Shown: positions 24,657-33,471, counted from the stretch's first letter. The stretch: 44,512 bases of DNA from VFZP01 sp043755595 (GCA_043755595.1 JAYUSQ010000192.1:1-44512); one strand, 5' to 3'. Made by a program: numbers and translations. The notes: generated by a model from the letters alone, not told the origin.

Positions 24657-24851
24657 ATGCCGGGAGCAACGTTAGACGAGAAGCGAGATCTTGTGCTGGA
24701 GACACTCCTCGGGTTTCTTGCGTCGGACCTCGCGAAGAATCCGAATCGCGCTCTGGCCGTGGATCGCCGTTTCGTGGCCCGGCTTCGGGCGCTGACTCGT
24801 GATATCCCGGTCGATCTCGACGCGCGATTGCCTGAGGACGAGCAAGAGTAG
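24657..24851 (+). CDS. PrlF-antitoxin C-terminus-like small protein
   Basis: 64 residues with ATG and GAGAG 8-12 nt upstream. The sequence LETLLGFLASDLAKNPNRALAVDRRFVARLRALTRDIPVDLDARL resembles the C-terminal half of PrlF/SohA antitoxins (FLxFLxxDIxxxP, then VxxDVDLDxxL). The N-terminal AbrB-type DNA-binding half is absent, and no YhaV-type toxin is adjacent, since the next gene is LolA. It may be a toxin-binding fragment or an unrelated small protein. The match is from memory of the family, so confidence is moderate. Confidence 0.5.
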   Translation: MPGATLDEKRDLVLETLLGFLASDLAKNPNRALAVDRRFVARLRALTRDIPVDLDARLPEDEQE

Positions 24852-24903
24852 CGGGGCGCATCGCACGCCGAGGGGATTGATCGCCACGCATCTTCATGCG
24901 TCA

Positions 24904-25530
24904 ATGGAAGCAGTGATACTCAGTATGATGTTGAGCGCGGGCCTCTTGGCCGCGGTGGACCTGCCGGCGCTGCTGAAGGGCGTGGAGAACCGCTACAATC
25001 GCGCCCGGACGATGCAAATGCAGTTTGAACAAACCCAATCCGGCCAGGGGCAGATTTCGCGGACCGAATCCGGAGAGGTGTCGATTCAGAAGCCCGGGCG
25101 GATGCGGTGGGAATATGCGCGGCCTGCCGGCAAGTTCTTCCTGACCGATGGCAAGTTCGCCTACTACTATTCGCCGAATTCGAAGCAAGTGTCGCGGTCC
25201 AAGATCAAGGAAGCCGACGATCTGCGGGCGCCGCTGGCGTTCATGATCGGACAGCTCGATTTCCAGCGCGATTTCAAGGAGTTTCGTACGACTCCCGAGG
25301 GCGCTAGTACGTATATCGCAGCGATCCCGAAGTCTCCCCGCGCGCCCTACACGCAGGTGGATTTTCTGGTGACGCCGGACTTCCGGATTGAGATGCTGCG
25401 CGTCACCGGGCAGGACGGCTCAGTGATGCGATACCGGCTGTCGGGCGAGAAGTCAAATCCCGTACTGCCACCCTCGACGTTTCAGTTTGTGAAGCCGGAT
25501 GGGGCCGAATTGGTCGAGGAAGATCAATAG
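24904..25530 (+). CDS. lolA: Outer-membrane lipoprotein carrier LolA family
   Basis: 208 residues from the ATG at 24904, which places a signal peptide (MEAVILSMMLSAGLLAAVDL) at the N-terminus; the longer frame from 24799 lacks one. The LolA core is visible: LLKGVENRYNRARTMQMQFEQ, SGEVSIQKPGRMRWEY, FFLTDGKFAYYYSPNSKQV and a C-terminal FQFVKPDGAELVEE. It should carry lipoproteins across the periplasm. It is located 39 nt before the pilus-assembly operon, on the same strand. Confidence 0.87.
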   Translation: MEAVILSMMLSAGLLAAVDLPALLKGVENRYNRARTMQMQFEQTQSGQGQISRTESGEVSIQKPGRMRWEYARPAGKFFLTDGKFAYYYSPNSKQVSRSKIKEADDLRAPLAFMIGQLDFQRDFKEFRTTPEGASTYIAAIPKSPRAPYTQVDFLVTPDFRIEMLRVTGQDGSVMRYRLSGEKSNPVLPPSTFQFVKPDGAELVEEDQ

Positions 25531-25569
25531 TCTGCACGCTTGACGCGGCCGGTGCGTCAATCCTTTCGA

Positions 25570-26766
25570 TTGGCTGAATTTGTCCTAAAATACGCCGACG
25601 CCAAAGGGGCGATCCACAATCAGGTGGCCGAAGCCGAGTCTGAGCGCGAACTGCGCGACCGGATGACGCAGCAGGGTTTCCTGATTTATTCGATCAAAGC
25701 CCGCGGCGAATTGGCGTCGAAGCTTGGGTCGACCAAGAAGATCGACCTGGAGAAATTCCTGATTTTTAACCAGCAGTTCCTGACGCTGGTGAAAGCTGGG
25801 CTGCCGATTCCGCGCTGTCTGGATCTGTTGGCGGACCGGCTGACCGACCCTAAACTAGGCAAGTACATCCGGGCCGTGCGTGACGAAGTGAAGAATGGCA
25901 CGCTGCTGTCGGATGCCTTCGCCAATCAGAGAGTTTTCCCTCCCATGTACATCACGTCAGTGATGGCGGGCGAAAAGAGCGGCGCGCTGCCGGAGGTGAT
26001 CGAGCGGTTCCTGGGCTATCAGCGTATGGCGCTGGCCGTCCGGAAAAAGATCGTGCTTTCGCTGATCTACCCGGCGATCCTGGTGACGATGGTGGGGGCA
26101 CTGATCATTTTCATGGTCACCTACGTGGTGCCGAATTTCGCTCAGCTGTACAACTCGCTCCAGGCCGATCTTCCCTACCTGACGCAAATTCTGCTGGCGG
26201 TGGGCACGACGGCGCGCGGGTATGTGTTGTTCGGCGCGCTGGCGGTGGTGGCGGCAGTGGTGGCCTTCCGGTACTGGTCGCGCACGGAGACGGGCGGGAC
26301 TGCGGTCGAAAATATTCAGATGCGGTTGCCGATTGTGGGCGAGATCTGGACGAAATACCAGGTAGCGCAGTTTTCGCGGGTGCTGGGAACGCTGCTGCTC
26401 GGCGGCATTCCTCTGGTACAGGCGTTGGAAACCGCCGGTAATTCGATGGGCGCACGGACCGTGAAGTCAGCCCTGGAAAAGGTGCGGAAGCTGGTGCGCG
26501 AAGGGCAGCCGTTGTCGGGCTCGCTGAAGACGACCGGGATTTTTCCGCCGCTGGCGATCGACATGATCGAGGTGGGTGAATCGACGGGCGCGTTGCCGGC
26601 GATGTTGACCTCGATCGCCGAGTTTTTCGAGGACGACGTGAACACGCGATTGACGGCGGCGATGGCGCTGATTGAGCCGGCCATCATGCTGTTTATGGGC
26701 GGTTTCGTGGCCTTTGTGCTGGTAGCCCTCTACCTGCCGATCTTCTCCTTGGCCGAGAAGGTTTAG
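25570..26766 (+). CDS. pilC: Type IV pilus/type II secretion inner-membrane platform protein
   Basis: PilC/GspF family, about 398 residues. It has two homologous cytoplasmic helical domains, each followed by membrane segments. First repeat: FNQQFLTLVKAGLPIPRCLDLLA, with VMAGEKSGALPEVIERF. Second repeat: FSRVLGTLLLGGIPLVQALETA, with MIEVGESTGALPAMLTSIAEFFE. Three transmembrane segments fall around IYPAILVTMVGALIIFMV, GYVLFGALAVVAAVVAF and IMLFMGGFVAFVLVALY. The start is taken as TTG at 25570 (MAEFVLKYADA), which fits the family start; a TTG at 25540 would add ten residues. Neither has a clear ribosome-binding site. It acts with PilB. Confidence 0.93.
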   Translation: MAEFVLKYADAKGAIHNQVAEAESERELRDRMTQQGFLIYSIKARGELASKLGSTKKIDLEKFLIFNQQFLTLVKAGLPIPRCLDLLADRLTDPKLGKYIRAVRDEVKNGTLLSDAFANQRVFPPMYITSVMAGEKSGALPEVIERFLGYQRMALAVRKKIVLSLIYPAILVTMVGALIIFMVTYVVPNFAQLYNSLQADLPYLTQILLAVGTTARGYVLFGALAVVAAVVAFRYWSRTETGGTAVENIQMRLPIVGEIWTKYQVAQFSRVLGTLLLGGIPLVQALETAGNSMGARTVKSALEKVRKLVREGQPLSGSLKTTGIFPPLAIDMIEVGESTGALPAMLTSIAEFFEDDVNTRLTAAMALIEPAIMLFMGGFVAFVLVALYLPIFSLAEKV

Positions 26767-26971
26767 GGATTTCTTAGGTTCGATTCCAGCAAAATTTAGA
26801 GCATTTTCTGGATTGATGGCGACCGCATGCTGGCGCATGGCGGCTCTGAACCGAGCGGTCCACACCAGATTCGAAGGGTCCAGCGCTCCTCTCTCAACGT
26901 TTCCCGTCCTGTCTACGTCATATCTGTTGACGGTGAAGAGGGGACGTGTGCCCTGACTCACAGGCGAACAA

Positions 26972-28651
26972 ATGGCGCAAGAACCTCAAACGCAGCAGCA
27001 GCAGCAACAACAACCGACGCAAACGATCATCAAGCCCGATGGCCTGAAGCAGACGGTCCGGGAGAATGAAGCCCGGGCGGCGCGCGCCATGGCCGAACGC
27101 TACCGTTGCGAATTCGTCGATTTGAAGGAAGCCCACATCGACCACGATCTGTTTCAGACCGTACCGGTCGACCTGATGTTCCGCTACAACTTCGTTCCGC
27201 TGGCGGCCTACAACGGCACCCTGGAGGTGGCGCTGGCCGATCCGCGGAATTTGAATCTGGTCGATGAGTTGTCGATTCTGCTCGACAAAAAGCTGAAGGT
27301 CAAGGTCGCCGCGCTGAACCAGATTTCGGATCTGTTGAAGAAGACCGAGCAGTCACAGCGCGTGCTGGAAGAGGTAACCGAAACATTTTCGCTCGACGTC
27401 GTGGCGGACGAAGAGAACTCCGACGAGACGCTTTCGATCGACAAGCTGTCGGCGGCGGATTCCGACATTGCGCCGGTCATCAAGCTGGTCGACACGACGA
27501 TTTTTAATGCGCTCGAACGGCGCGCGTCCGATATTCACATCGAGACGCGCGACACCGAAGTGGTGATCAAGTACCGGATCGATGGCGTGCTCAACTACGC
27601 GATGCCGCCGATTTCGAAGGAATGGCACTCGACGATCATCTCGCGCATTAAAGTGATGTCTGAGCTCGATATCGCCGAGCGGCGCGTGCCGCAGGATGGC
27701 CGCTTCCGCGTTCGCTACAAGAATCGTCTGATCGACTTTCGTGTGTCGGTGATGCCGACCGTGCATGGCGAGGACGCGGTGCTCCGGGTGCTTGACAAAG
27801 AGTCGATGAGCGAGAAGTTCACCAAACTGACGCTGGATGTGGTGGGTTTTGCCCCGCAGGATGTGTTGAAGTTCCGGCGCTATATCAAAGAGCCATACGG
27901 GATGGTGCTGGTGACCGGGCCGACCGGATCGGGTAAGACCACTACGCTCTACGCGGCCATCTCGGAAATCAAGACGGACGAAGACAAGATCATCACGATC
28001 GAAGATCCGGTGGAATATCAGCTCAAGGGCATCACGCAGATTCCAGTGAACGAGAAGAAGGGGCTGACTTTCGCCCGCGGCTTGCGCTCGATTCTGCGCC
28101 ACGACCCCGACAAAATCATGGTCGGCGAAATTCGCGATCAGGAGACCGCGCAGATCGCCATCAACGCCGCCCTCACCGGCCACTTGGTATTCACGACCGT
28201 TCACGCCAACAACGTGCTGGACGTGCTGGGGCGCTTTTTGAATATGGGCGTTGAGCCTTACAACTTCGTGTCGGCGATGAACTGCATTCTCGCGCAACGG
28301 CTGGTCCGGCTGAACTGCGAACATTGCAAGCGGCCCGTTATTTACTCGGATGAAGTATTGCGCGAAAGCGCACTCAACCCGGAGGAGTGGCGCGACGTCA
28401 TCTGTTATGAAGGGGCGGGTTGCTTTGAGTGCGGCGGCACGGGCTATCATGGCCGGACGGCTATTCATGAATTGTTGGATCTGTCCGAGAAAATTCGCGA
28501 AATGATTTTGGATCGGCGGCCCGCGTCGGAGATCAAGCGGCAGGCGAAAGAAGAGGGCATGACCTTCCTGCGCGAATCGGCAGTGGAAAAAGTTCGCCTG
28601 GGCTTGAGTACTCTGAAGGAGATCAACAAAGTGACTTTTATCGAGGCTTGA
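26972..28651 (+). CDS. pilB: Pilus/secretion assembly ATPase PilB/GspE
   Basis: 559 residues. The N-terminus is a Gln-rich run followed by a GspE-N domain (about 40-140). The ATPase core has Walker A GPTGSGKT (316-323), the Asp box IEDPVEY, Walker B IMVGEIRD (382-389) and a His box (LTGHLVFTTVHANN). A four-cysteine zinc site (Cys449, Cys452, Cys484, Cys487) is typical of PilB/GspE. ATP hydrolysis drives pilin extraction. The 205-bp gap upstream (26767-26971) shows no clear promoter or RNA, although transcription probably continues from pilC. Confidence 0.95.
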   Translation: MAQEPQTQQQQQQQPTQTIIKPDGLKQTVRENEARAARAMAERYRCEFVDLKEAHIDHDLFQTVPVDLMFRYNFVPLAAYNGTLEVALADPRNLNLVDELSILLDKKLKVKVAALNQISDLLKKTEQSQRVLEEVTETFSLDVVADEENSDETLSIDKLSAADSDIAPVIKLVDTTIFNALERRASDIHIETRDTEVVIKYRIDGVLNYAMPPISKEWHSTIISRIKVMSELDIAERRVPQDGRFRVRYKNRLIDFRVSVMPTVHGEDAVLRVLDKESMSEKFTKLTLDVVGFAPQDVLKFRRYIKEPYGMVLVTGPTGSGKTTTLYAAISEIKTDEDKIITIEDPVEYQLKGITQIPVNEKKGLTFARGLRSILRHDPDKIMVGEIRDQETAQIAINAALTGHLVFTTVHANNVLDVLGRFLNMGVEPYNFVSAMNCILAQRLVRLNCEHCKRPVIYSDEVLRESALNPEEWRDVICYEGAGCFECGGTGYHGRTAIHELLDLSEKIREMILDRRPASEIKRQAKEEGMTFLRESAVEKVRLGLSTLKEINKVTFIEA

Positions 28652-28665
28652 TCGCGAAGGACCTT

Positions 28666-29568
28666 ATGGCGCTACTCGATCAAATCAAGTCAATGGTGGA
28701 AGATCCCCCGCCGGCGTATGTTTTCGAACTTTCAGAAGGCGGCATCGCTTCGGCGCGCCGTGGCAAGTCGGGGCCGGAATTGAATTACAGTCCTTTTCCC
28801 GCGCCCATTTTGCAGGTTTCGCCCGTGAAGGAAAACGTGGTGAACGCGGAGTTGTTCGAGACACACGTGGAGGCGCTCGCTGCGGCCCTGGACGGTCAAG
28901 TGAAGCGGCGGCGCCAGGCTGCCTTGATCTTGCCGGATTATTGCACGCGCATTGCGCTGCTGGATTTCGAATCGTTCCCCAAGGATCCGGCTGAGCAGCT
29001 AGCGCTGGTGCGCTTTCGGATGAAGAAGACCGTCCCCTTCGATATGGATTCGGCGGCGCTTAGTTTTCAGGCGAGCAAGAGCGCGGCGAAGACCACCGAA
29101 GTGCTGGCGGCCGCGGCCGCCGGCGAGATCGTCTCGCGTTATGAAGCGCCCTTCCGAGTGGCGGGGTTTCATACGGGTTTTGTCACGACATCGATGCTGG
29201 CGGCGTTGGATCTGCTGCCAAAAACGGGCCTCCAGGTCTGCGCTAAAATCGGCGGGCATACGATGACCGTGGCTGTTTGCGATGGCCGCCAGCCCCGGCT
29301 GGTGCGGTGCGTCGAAATGGATAACTTCGAAGCGGATGAGTTGATGGGAGTTCTTTATCCGACGTTCGCCTATGCCGAAGACGAATTGAAGCAGCGTCCG
29401 TTGCGGATGTTCACGTGTGGGTTTGAGAAAGTCGACCCCGAGGTGCTAGCCTGGTGCGCTTCCGAGATGGGACTGGCGTTTGAGCCGCTGGGTTCGCGGT
29501 GGGGGCAGACAGAGGAACACAATGCCGGGATGCTAGGTTGGCTGCAAGCCCAGGAGGAGCGCGAGTAG
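28666..29568 (+). CDS. PilM-like actin-fold assembly protein
   Basis: 300 residues, start ATG at 28666 with AAGGA about 5 nt upstream. A TTG at 28648 overlapping the pilB stop is possible but has no advantage. The sequence has the PilM/GspL-cyto outline: AALDGQVKRRRQAALILPDY, LLDFESFPKDPAEQLALVRFRMKKTVPFDMD and a C-terminal region. The phosphate loops of the classical actin-type ATPase are only partly recognisable, so nucleotide binding is uncertain. It is expected to bind the N-terminus of the following PilN-like protein at the inner membrane. Confidence 0.78.
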   Translation: MALLDQIKSMVEDPPPAYVFELSEGGIASARRGKSGPELNYSPFPAPILQVSPVKENVVNAELFETHVEALAAALDGQVKRRRQAALILPDYCTRIALLDFESFPKDPAEQLALVRFRMKKTVPFDMDSAALSFQASKSAAKTTEVLAAAAAGEIVSRYEAPFRVAGFHTGFVTTSMLAALDLLPKTGLQVCAKIGGHTMTVAVCDGRQPRLVRCVEMDNFEADELMGVLYPTFAYAEDELKQRPLRMFTCGFEKVDPEVLAWCASEMGLAFEPLGSRWGQTEEHNAGMLGWLQAQEERE

Positions 29569-29571
29569 ACG

Positions 29572-30144
29572 ATGCGCAGCGCCGTTTCGATCAATCTGGC
29601 GAGCGAGCCATTCCGCAAAGACCGGCCGTACCTGGTGGGCGCGGCGGCGGCGACGGCTGTCTTGACCGGGCTCTTAATCTATCAAGTGGCGTTGGGCTGG
29701 ATCGAACGCGATCAACGGCGGGATTTAGCCGCCTCGGTCGAGCGATCCGAGCAGATGCTGAATTCTCTGCGACAGGATGAAGCGCGGTGGGCCGGGGCTT
29801 TCCGCAAGCCTGAGAACGCCGAAGCGGCGGACTACGCAATTTTTCTGAACGGGCTCATCACTCGCAAGGCGATTAGTTGGAGCCGCATCTTTGGCGATCT
29901 GGAGCGGGTGCTGCCCCACAACGTCCGCCTGATCGCCGTGAGGCCTCAATTGAATCTCGACAATCAGATTCTGCTCGATATGACCGTGGCTTCGGCCGCG
30001 CCTGAGCCTGTCGTGGACATGTTGATGCGGCTGGAGGGCTCGCCTTTGTTCGGCGCGACGGCTATGACCGGTTGGGTGCCGCCCTCGCAATCCGACCCCT
30101 TGTTTCGTTACCGGGTGAACGTGAACTATGCCCCTCAACTTTAG
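29572..30144 (+). CDS. PilN-like fimbrial assembly protein
   Basis: 190 residues, 3 nt after the PilM-like stop. The conserved N-terminal INLASEPF motif, which in PilN inserts into PilM, is present at residues 7-14. One transmembrane segment (about 22-42, YLVGAAAATAVLTGLLIYQVAL) precedes a coiled coil and a periplasmic alpha/beta domain with ISWSRIFGDLERVLPHNVRLIAVRP. Overlaps the next gene by 17 bp. Family context strongly supports the assignment. Confidence 0.85.
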   Translation: MRSAVSINLASEPFRKDRPYLVGAAAATAVLTGLLIYQVALGWIERDQRRDLAASVERSEQMLNSLRQDEARWAGAFRKPENAEAADYAIFLNGLITRKAISWSRIFGDLERVLPHNVRLIAVRPQLNLDNQILLDMTVASAAPEPVVDMLMRLEGSPLFGATAMTGWVPPSQSDPLFRYRVNVNYAPQL

Positions 30145-30880
30145 TTTGCCCAAGATCGTCGTGCGCCGCAGCAGCCGGAGTGCGGGCAAGTTTGAAGGCG
30201 CGATGGGTGAGGGCGTGGCGGGGCCGGCGGCCAAGACCGATTTGTTCAAGCCGTGGAAGATCGTGTTGAGCGTGTTGGCTCTGGCGAATCTGGCGGCGTT
30301 TTTTCTGCTGGTCAAGCCGGTGGGCGGCTCGGCGGCGGATTTGGAGACGCAACTGGCGAACCTCCAGATGCAGATCAAGCGGCAACAGTTGTCGGTGCGC
30401 ACCAGCCGTGGACTGGTCGCAAAGATGGAAGGCGCGCGTTCCGAGCACGATAAGTTCATGGGGACTTACTTCATGGACCGGCGCACGATGTCGTCGACAA
30501 TCTTGAGTGAGATCAAGACTTCGGCGGCGTCGGCTGGCTTGATAGCCAAGGAACATTCGTTCGGATTTGAACCGGTGGAAGGCACGGAAAATCTGGGCAT
30601 GATGACAATCACGGCGAACTATGAGGGCACTTATCCTGAGTTAGTCAAGTTTGTCAATCTGATTGACCGCTCGAAACGGTTTTTGATTATCGATAACATC
30701 CAGGCCGCGCCTCAGCAAGCGGGAGCGAAGCTCACCTCACGCTTCAAGATCAATGCCTTTGTGCGGGAGACGCCGCGCGGGGTGATATCGTCGGCCCCTG
30801 CGGCTCCACTCGAAACCTTGCCGGTGGGCGCGACGGCGGTCAAGCCGGTGTCCTCGACGGCCACGGAGGCGAAACCTTGA
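30128..30880 (+). CDS. PilO-like fimbrial assembly protein
   Basis: 250 residues. A Pro/Arg-rich cytoplasmic N-terminus of about 43 residues leads to a single membrane segment (about 44-62), then a coiled coil (SAADLETQLANLQMQIKRQQ) and a PilO-type periplasmic domain (AGLIAKEHSF, MTITANYEGTYPELVKFVNLIDRSKRFLIIDNI). The C-terminal 40 residues are low-complexity. It would pair with PilN-like protein. It ends in a TTGA overlap with the next gene. Confidence 0.83.
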   Translation: MPLNFSLPKIVVRRSSRSAGKFEGAMGEGVAGPAAKTDLFKPWKIVLSVLALANLAAFFLLVKPVGGSAADLETQLANLQMQIKRQQLSVRTSRGLVAKMEGARSEHDKFMGTYFMDRRTMSSTILSEIKTSAASAGLIAKEHSFGFEPVEGTENLGMMTITANYEGTYPELVKFVNLIDRSKRFLIIDNIQAAPQQAGAKLTSRFKINAFVRETPRGVISSAPAAPLETLPVGATAVKPVSSTATEAKP

Positions 30881-31668
30881 ATCTCGGCGCCAATCAAAGA
30901 AACACAGCGGCGCTGGCGGTCCTGTTTCCGATCGCCTGTTACATGGTGTACAGCACTTTTTTTTCCGGGGACGGAGGCGCCGGTGCGCCCCCGGGCCGTC
31001 CTGCGCCTGCGGTGGTGAAGGCGCCGCAGAAACTTAAGACCATCGATCCAGCGGCGCAGGAGCCGGCGGCGGCGGGTTCCAGTGGGGCCGGAGCGCGGAG
31101 TGTGGTTCCGCCGGCGGCACGCGCAGGAAACGCGTCGCGGCGCGGCAACACTTCGCAGGAGTGGACGCCGCGAGTTGGTGGACGAAGGCCCGAAGATCGC
31201 GCCGATCCTGCGAAGACCGACCCGACGTTGAAGCTCGATTTGCTTGCGCGGCTTCAGAATGTAAGTGCCGCCGCCGCTGGCCGTAGTCTGTTCGATTTTA
31301 CGACCGGGCCGCCACCGCCGATGCCACAGGACGTGAAGATTGCCCTGAAGAAGAACGGCAAGGGTGGGCCACCTGCAGAGCCGCCCAAGCCTCCAGTCAC
31401 GCCCTTCATGCCGACCGGCCCGACAGAGCCGCCGCCGCCCCCGGCGATTCCGCTGAAGTTCTACGGTTTTGTGCAGGGCGCCGGAGGGAAACGCGCTTTT
31501 TTTCGCCTGGGTGAAGAAGAGATCTTTATGGCGAGCGAGGGCCAGACGATTCAGTCGCGATACAAGATCGTGCGGATCGGGCTGAGTTCGGCCATGGTGG
31601 AGGACACGCAGTTCAAGAACAATCAGCAATCGCTCCGCATCGAGGAAATCCCCAAGGAGAACCTCTGA
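30877..31668 (+). CDS. PilP/GspC-like periplasmic protein
   Basis: 263 residues. Start TTG at 30877 in a 4-bp overlap with the PilO-like stop. After a membrane anchor (about 11-28) comes a long Pro/Ala-rich linker, and the C-terminal 70 residues (IPLKFYGFVQGAGGKRAFFRLGEEEIFMASEGQTI with YKIVRIG) form the small beta domain of the GspC/PilP homology region that links the inner-membrane platform to the secretin. No secretin gene lies in the window. The sequence is divergent, so the assignment leans on position. Confidence 0.7.
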   Translation: MNLGANQRNTAALAVLFPIACYMVYSTFFSGDGGAGAPPGRPAPAVVKAPQKLKTIDPAAQEPAAAGSSGAGARSVVPPAARAGNASRRGNTSQEWTPRVGGRRPEDRADPAKTDPTLKLDLLARLQNVSAAAAGRSLFDFTTGPPPPMPQDVKIALKKNGKGGPPAEPPKPPVTPFMPTGPTEPPPPPAIPLKFYGFVQGAGGKRAFFRLGEEEIFMASEGQTIQSRYKIVRIGLSSAMVEDTQFKNNQQSLRIEEIPKENL

Positions 31669-33032
31669 TGCGGCGGCGGGGCGAGCGAGGGTACGCGCTA
31701 CTGTTGGTCTTTGCGATGGCGGCGGCGATGTCGGTGTTGCTCTATCTGGAAGCCCCGCGTGTGCTCTTCCAGGCTCAGCGCAACAAAGAGCAACTCCTGA
31801 TTGAACGCGGCGAGCAGTACAAACGCGCGATCCAGGTCTATTACCGTAAGAATAAAAAACTGCCGCAAAGGATTGAGGATCTCGAGCGCGGGACGGAGAC
31901 GCGGTTTCTTCGCCGGCGATACAAGGATCCGTTCACGGGCAAGGACGATTGGAAGCTGATCGAAACCGACGGCGTGAATCTGAAGAATTCGCTCGTTAAG
32001 AAACCGCAAACCGCTACGAACGCCAGCGGGCGGCCGGGTGATTCCGGTGCGCCTGCCGAACCGCTCACGCAGCAGCCTGCTACAACTTTCAATGCCTTCG
32101 GGCAACCAGTGCAACAACCTTGCATTCCAGGGCAGCCGTGCGAATCGAATCCGGCGTTGCAGCGCCGCGCCAGTGACCGGCCGGCGGCCAATGCCGGACA
32201 AGGAGGCGATCAGCCGCAAGGACTGCCGGCTTGCGATCCGGTGCAGGCGATGGATCCCACGCGTTGCGATCCTTCAAAACCGTGGGATGCCGCATTGCAA
32301 CAACAACAGCAGTTACAACAGCAGTTACAACAGATCTTACAACAGCCGCCGCAACCCGGAATTCCTGGGCAGAGTCCCTATCCAGGGCAGCCCTATCCGG
32401 GGCAACCGCCGTATCCAGGGCAGTCGCAGTTTCCAGGTGCGCCGCTCTACCCGGCGCCAAGGCCGCTGACGGGCAGCCCAGGTATTTCCGGCGTGCCAGG
32501 GTTCCCCGGTGGATTTCCTGGAGCTGCCCCGGCAGGCTCTCCGGGCGCACCTATCAATTCGCAAACCGGCGGCGCCGGCGCAACGCCATTGCAGCCGGGC
32601 GGCGCATTTCCGGGCGCCTTTCCAGGCGGAGGGCCTGGAGGGGGCCAGGGGCAAGCACTTGATGTGATCAACCGTTTATTGACCACGCCCCGGCAAGGCC
32701 TCGGCGTTCCCGGTCAAGCGAACGCGGCGGCCTTAGGCCCGGGCATTGTCGGCGTCGCCACCAAACACGAAGGCATCGGTATCAAGTTATACGCCGAGCG
32801 CGAAAAATATCAAGAGTGGGAATTCGTTTACGACCCGAAGGAAGAAAAGGCGCCAAACATGGCGGGCAATCAACCAGGGCAGCAGCCGGGTTCGAATAGC
32901 GCAAATCCGCTAGGCCGCAATGACGCCTCCAATCCTGGCAACAACAGCGGCTCGATGCCCGGCAACTCACAACAGCAACCGCCATCGCCGTTCGGGGGCA
33001 GTCCGCCGAGCGGCTTCGGACGGCAGCGTTAA
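31668..33032 (+). CDS. Unusual pseudopilin with Pro/Gly/Gln-rich C-terminal region
   Basis: 454 residues. The N-terminus RGERG-YALLLVFAMAAAMSVLLYLE looks like a type III signal (cleavage after Gly7) with a hydrophobic helix, but the Glu normally at position +5 is Leu, as in GspK-like minor pseudopilins. Then QYKRAIQVYYRKNKKLPQRIEDLE and YKDPFTGKDDWKLI match the GspG-type domain. From about residue 120 the protein is low-complexity: a poly-Gln stretch, PYPGQPYPGQ repeats and Gly/Pro runs. A short C-terminal domain at about 350-390 (VGVATKHEGIGIKLYAEREKYQEWEFVYDPKEEKA) is followed by another disordered tail. It ends the pilus operon. Confidence 0.75.
   Translation: MRRRGERGYALLLVFAMAAAMSVLLYLEAPRVLFQAQRNKEQLLIERGEQYKRAIQVYYRKNKKLPQRIEDLERGTETRFLRRRYKDPFTGKDDWKLIETDGVNLKNSLVKKPQTATNASGRPGDSGAPAEPLTQQPATTFNAFGQPVQQPCIPGQPCESNPALQRRASDRPAANAGQGGDQPQGLPACDPVQAMDPTRCDPSKPWDAALQQQQQLQQQLQQILQQPPQPGIPGQSPYPGQPYPGQPPYPGQSQFPGAPLYPAPRPLTGSPGISGVPGFPGGFPGAAPAGSPGAPINSQTGGAGATPLQPGGAFPGAFPGGGPGGGQGQALDVINRLLTTPRQGLGVPGQANAAALGPGIVGVATKHEGIGIKLYAEREKYQEWEFVYDPKEEKAPNMAGNQPGQQPGSNSANPLGRNDASNPGNNSGSMPGNSQQQPPSPFGGSPPSGFGRQR
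32296..32440 (+). repeat. Gln-rich and PYPGQ tandem repeats in the pseudopilin gene
   Basis: A CAG/CAA/TTA-rich tract at about 32297-32347 encodes mostly Gln and Leu (QQQQQLQQQLQQILQQ) and includes a near-perfect repeat of CAGTTACAACAG. It is followed at about 32380-32440 by copies of the PYPGQ motif with slightly different codons. The tract could be length-variable by slippage. Confidence 0.7.
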
Positions 33033-33033
33033 G

Positions 33034-33471
33034 TTAAGGCTTTTCGATTCGTCCGAACATCGTGCCGCCACCGCCGTGATCGTTGGACCAGGCGCCTGCA
33101 TATTCGTCGCGATAGAAGAGCAATCGTACGGTGAACTTGCCCATGCCGGGCACGCCGGCATCCGTCATCGTGATCACTGGCGTATCGCCAGCCCACAAAA
33201 TCTTGACTGGCACTGGGACGTTGATGTCATGCTCGCCGTATTGGATGCGCGCCTGGAAGATCCAGACGTCGCCCGCGAGTTTGGAAACCTTCGAGATCGT
33301 GTAGCGGTCCTCGTGCAGCTTGTCGCTTTTCTTGGAGCCGAAGCGGCCCACCAACGTAGCGCCGGTCATCTTTTGGGCGAAGGCTTGCTCAAGCTTTTCC
33401 TGCTCGGTCGCCGCATCGCGACGGCAGGAGGCGAGCGTCATGAGCGCGAGTGCGGTGGCTGCGATCTTCAT
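33034..33471 (-). CDS. Small hypothetical lipoprotein
   Basis: 145 residues with a lipoprotein signal peptide and LASC lipobox (Cys16). It has no recognised family; the body is predominantly beta (TLVGRFGSKKSDKLHEDRYTISKV, DVWIFQARIQYGEHDINVPVPVKILWAGDTPVITM). Its start overlaps the purN stop by 4 bp. The convergent pseudopilin gene stops 1 nt from its stop, so no shared terminator fits between. Probably periplasm or outer-membrane located; function unknown. Confidence 0.72.
   Translation of the reverse strand: MKIAATALALMTLASCRRDAATEQEKLEQAFAQKMTGATLVGRFGSKKSDKLHEDRYTISKVSKLAGDVWIFQARIQYGEHDINVPVPVKILWAGDTPVITMTDAGVPGMGKFTVRLLFYRDEYAGAWSNDHGGGGTMFGRIEKP

Noticed and set aside
26776..26800. 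GGTTCGATTCC, resembling a tRNA T-arm
   Set aside because: The flanking bases do not form the 5-bp T-stem, and no acceptor, D or anticodon arm lies upstream; the sequence is within the pilC-pilB gap.
26990..27015. CAG/CAA run at the start of pilB
   Set aside because: It encodes a short Gln-rich N-terminal tail; too short and mixed in codons to claim an unstable microsatellite.
27353..28468. Long open frame (371 codons) on the minus strand inside pilB
   Set aside because: It is antisense to a full-length PilB with all ATPase motifs; composition is Arg/His-rich as expected for a GC-rich shadow frame. The same applies to the + frame at 9395-10555 opposite the FG-GAP gene and the minus frame at 2006-3151.
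33005..33060. Possible bidirectional terminator between the convergent pseudopilin and lipoprotein genes
   Set aside because: The genes end 1 nt apart and no stem with a T-tract is visible in either direction.
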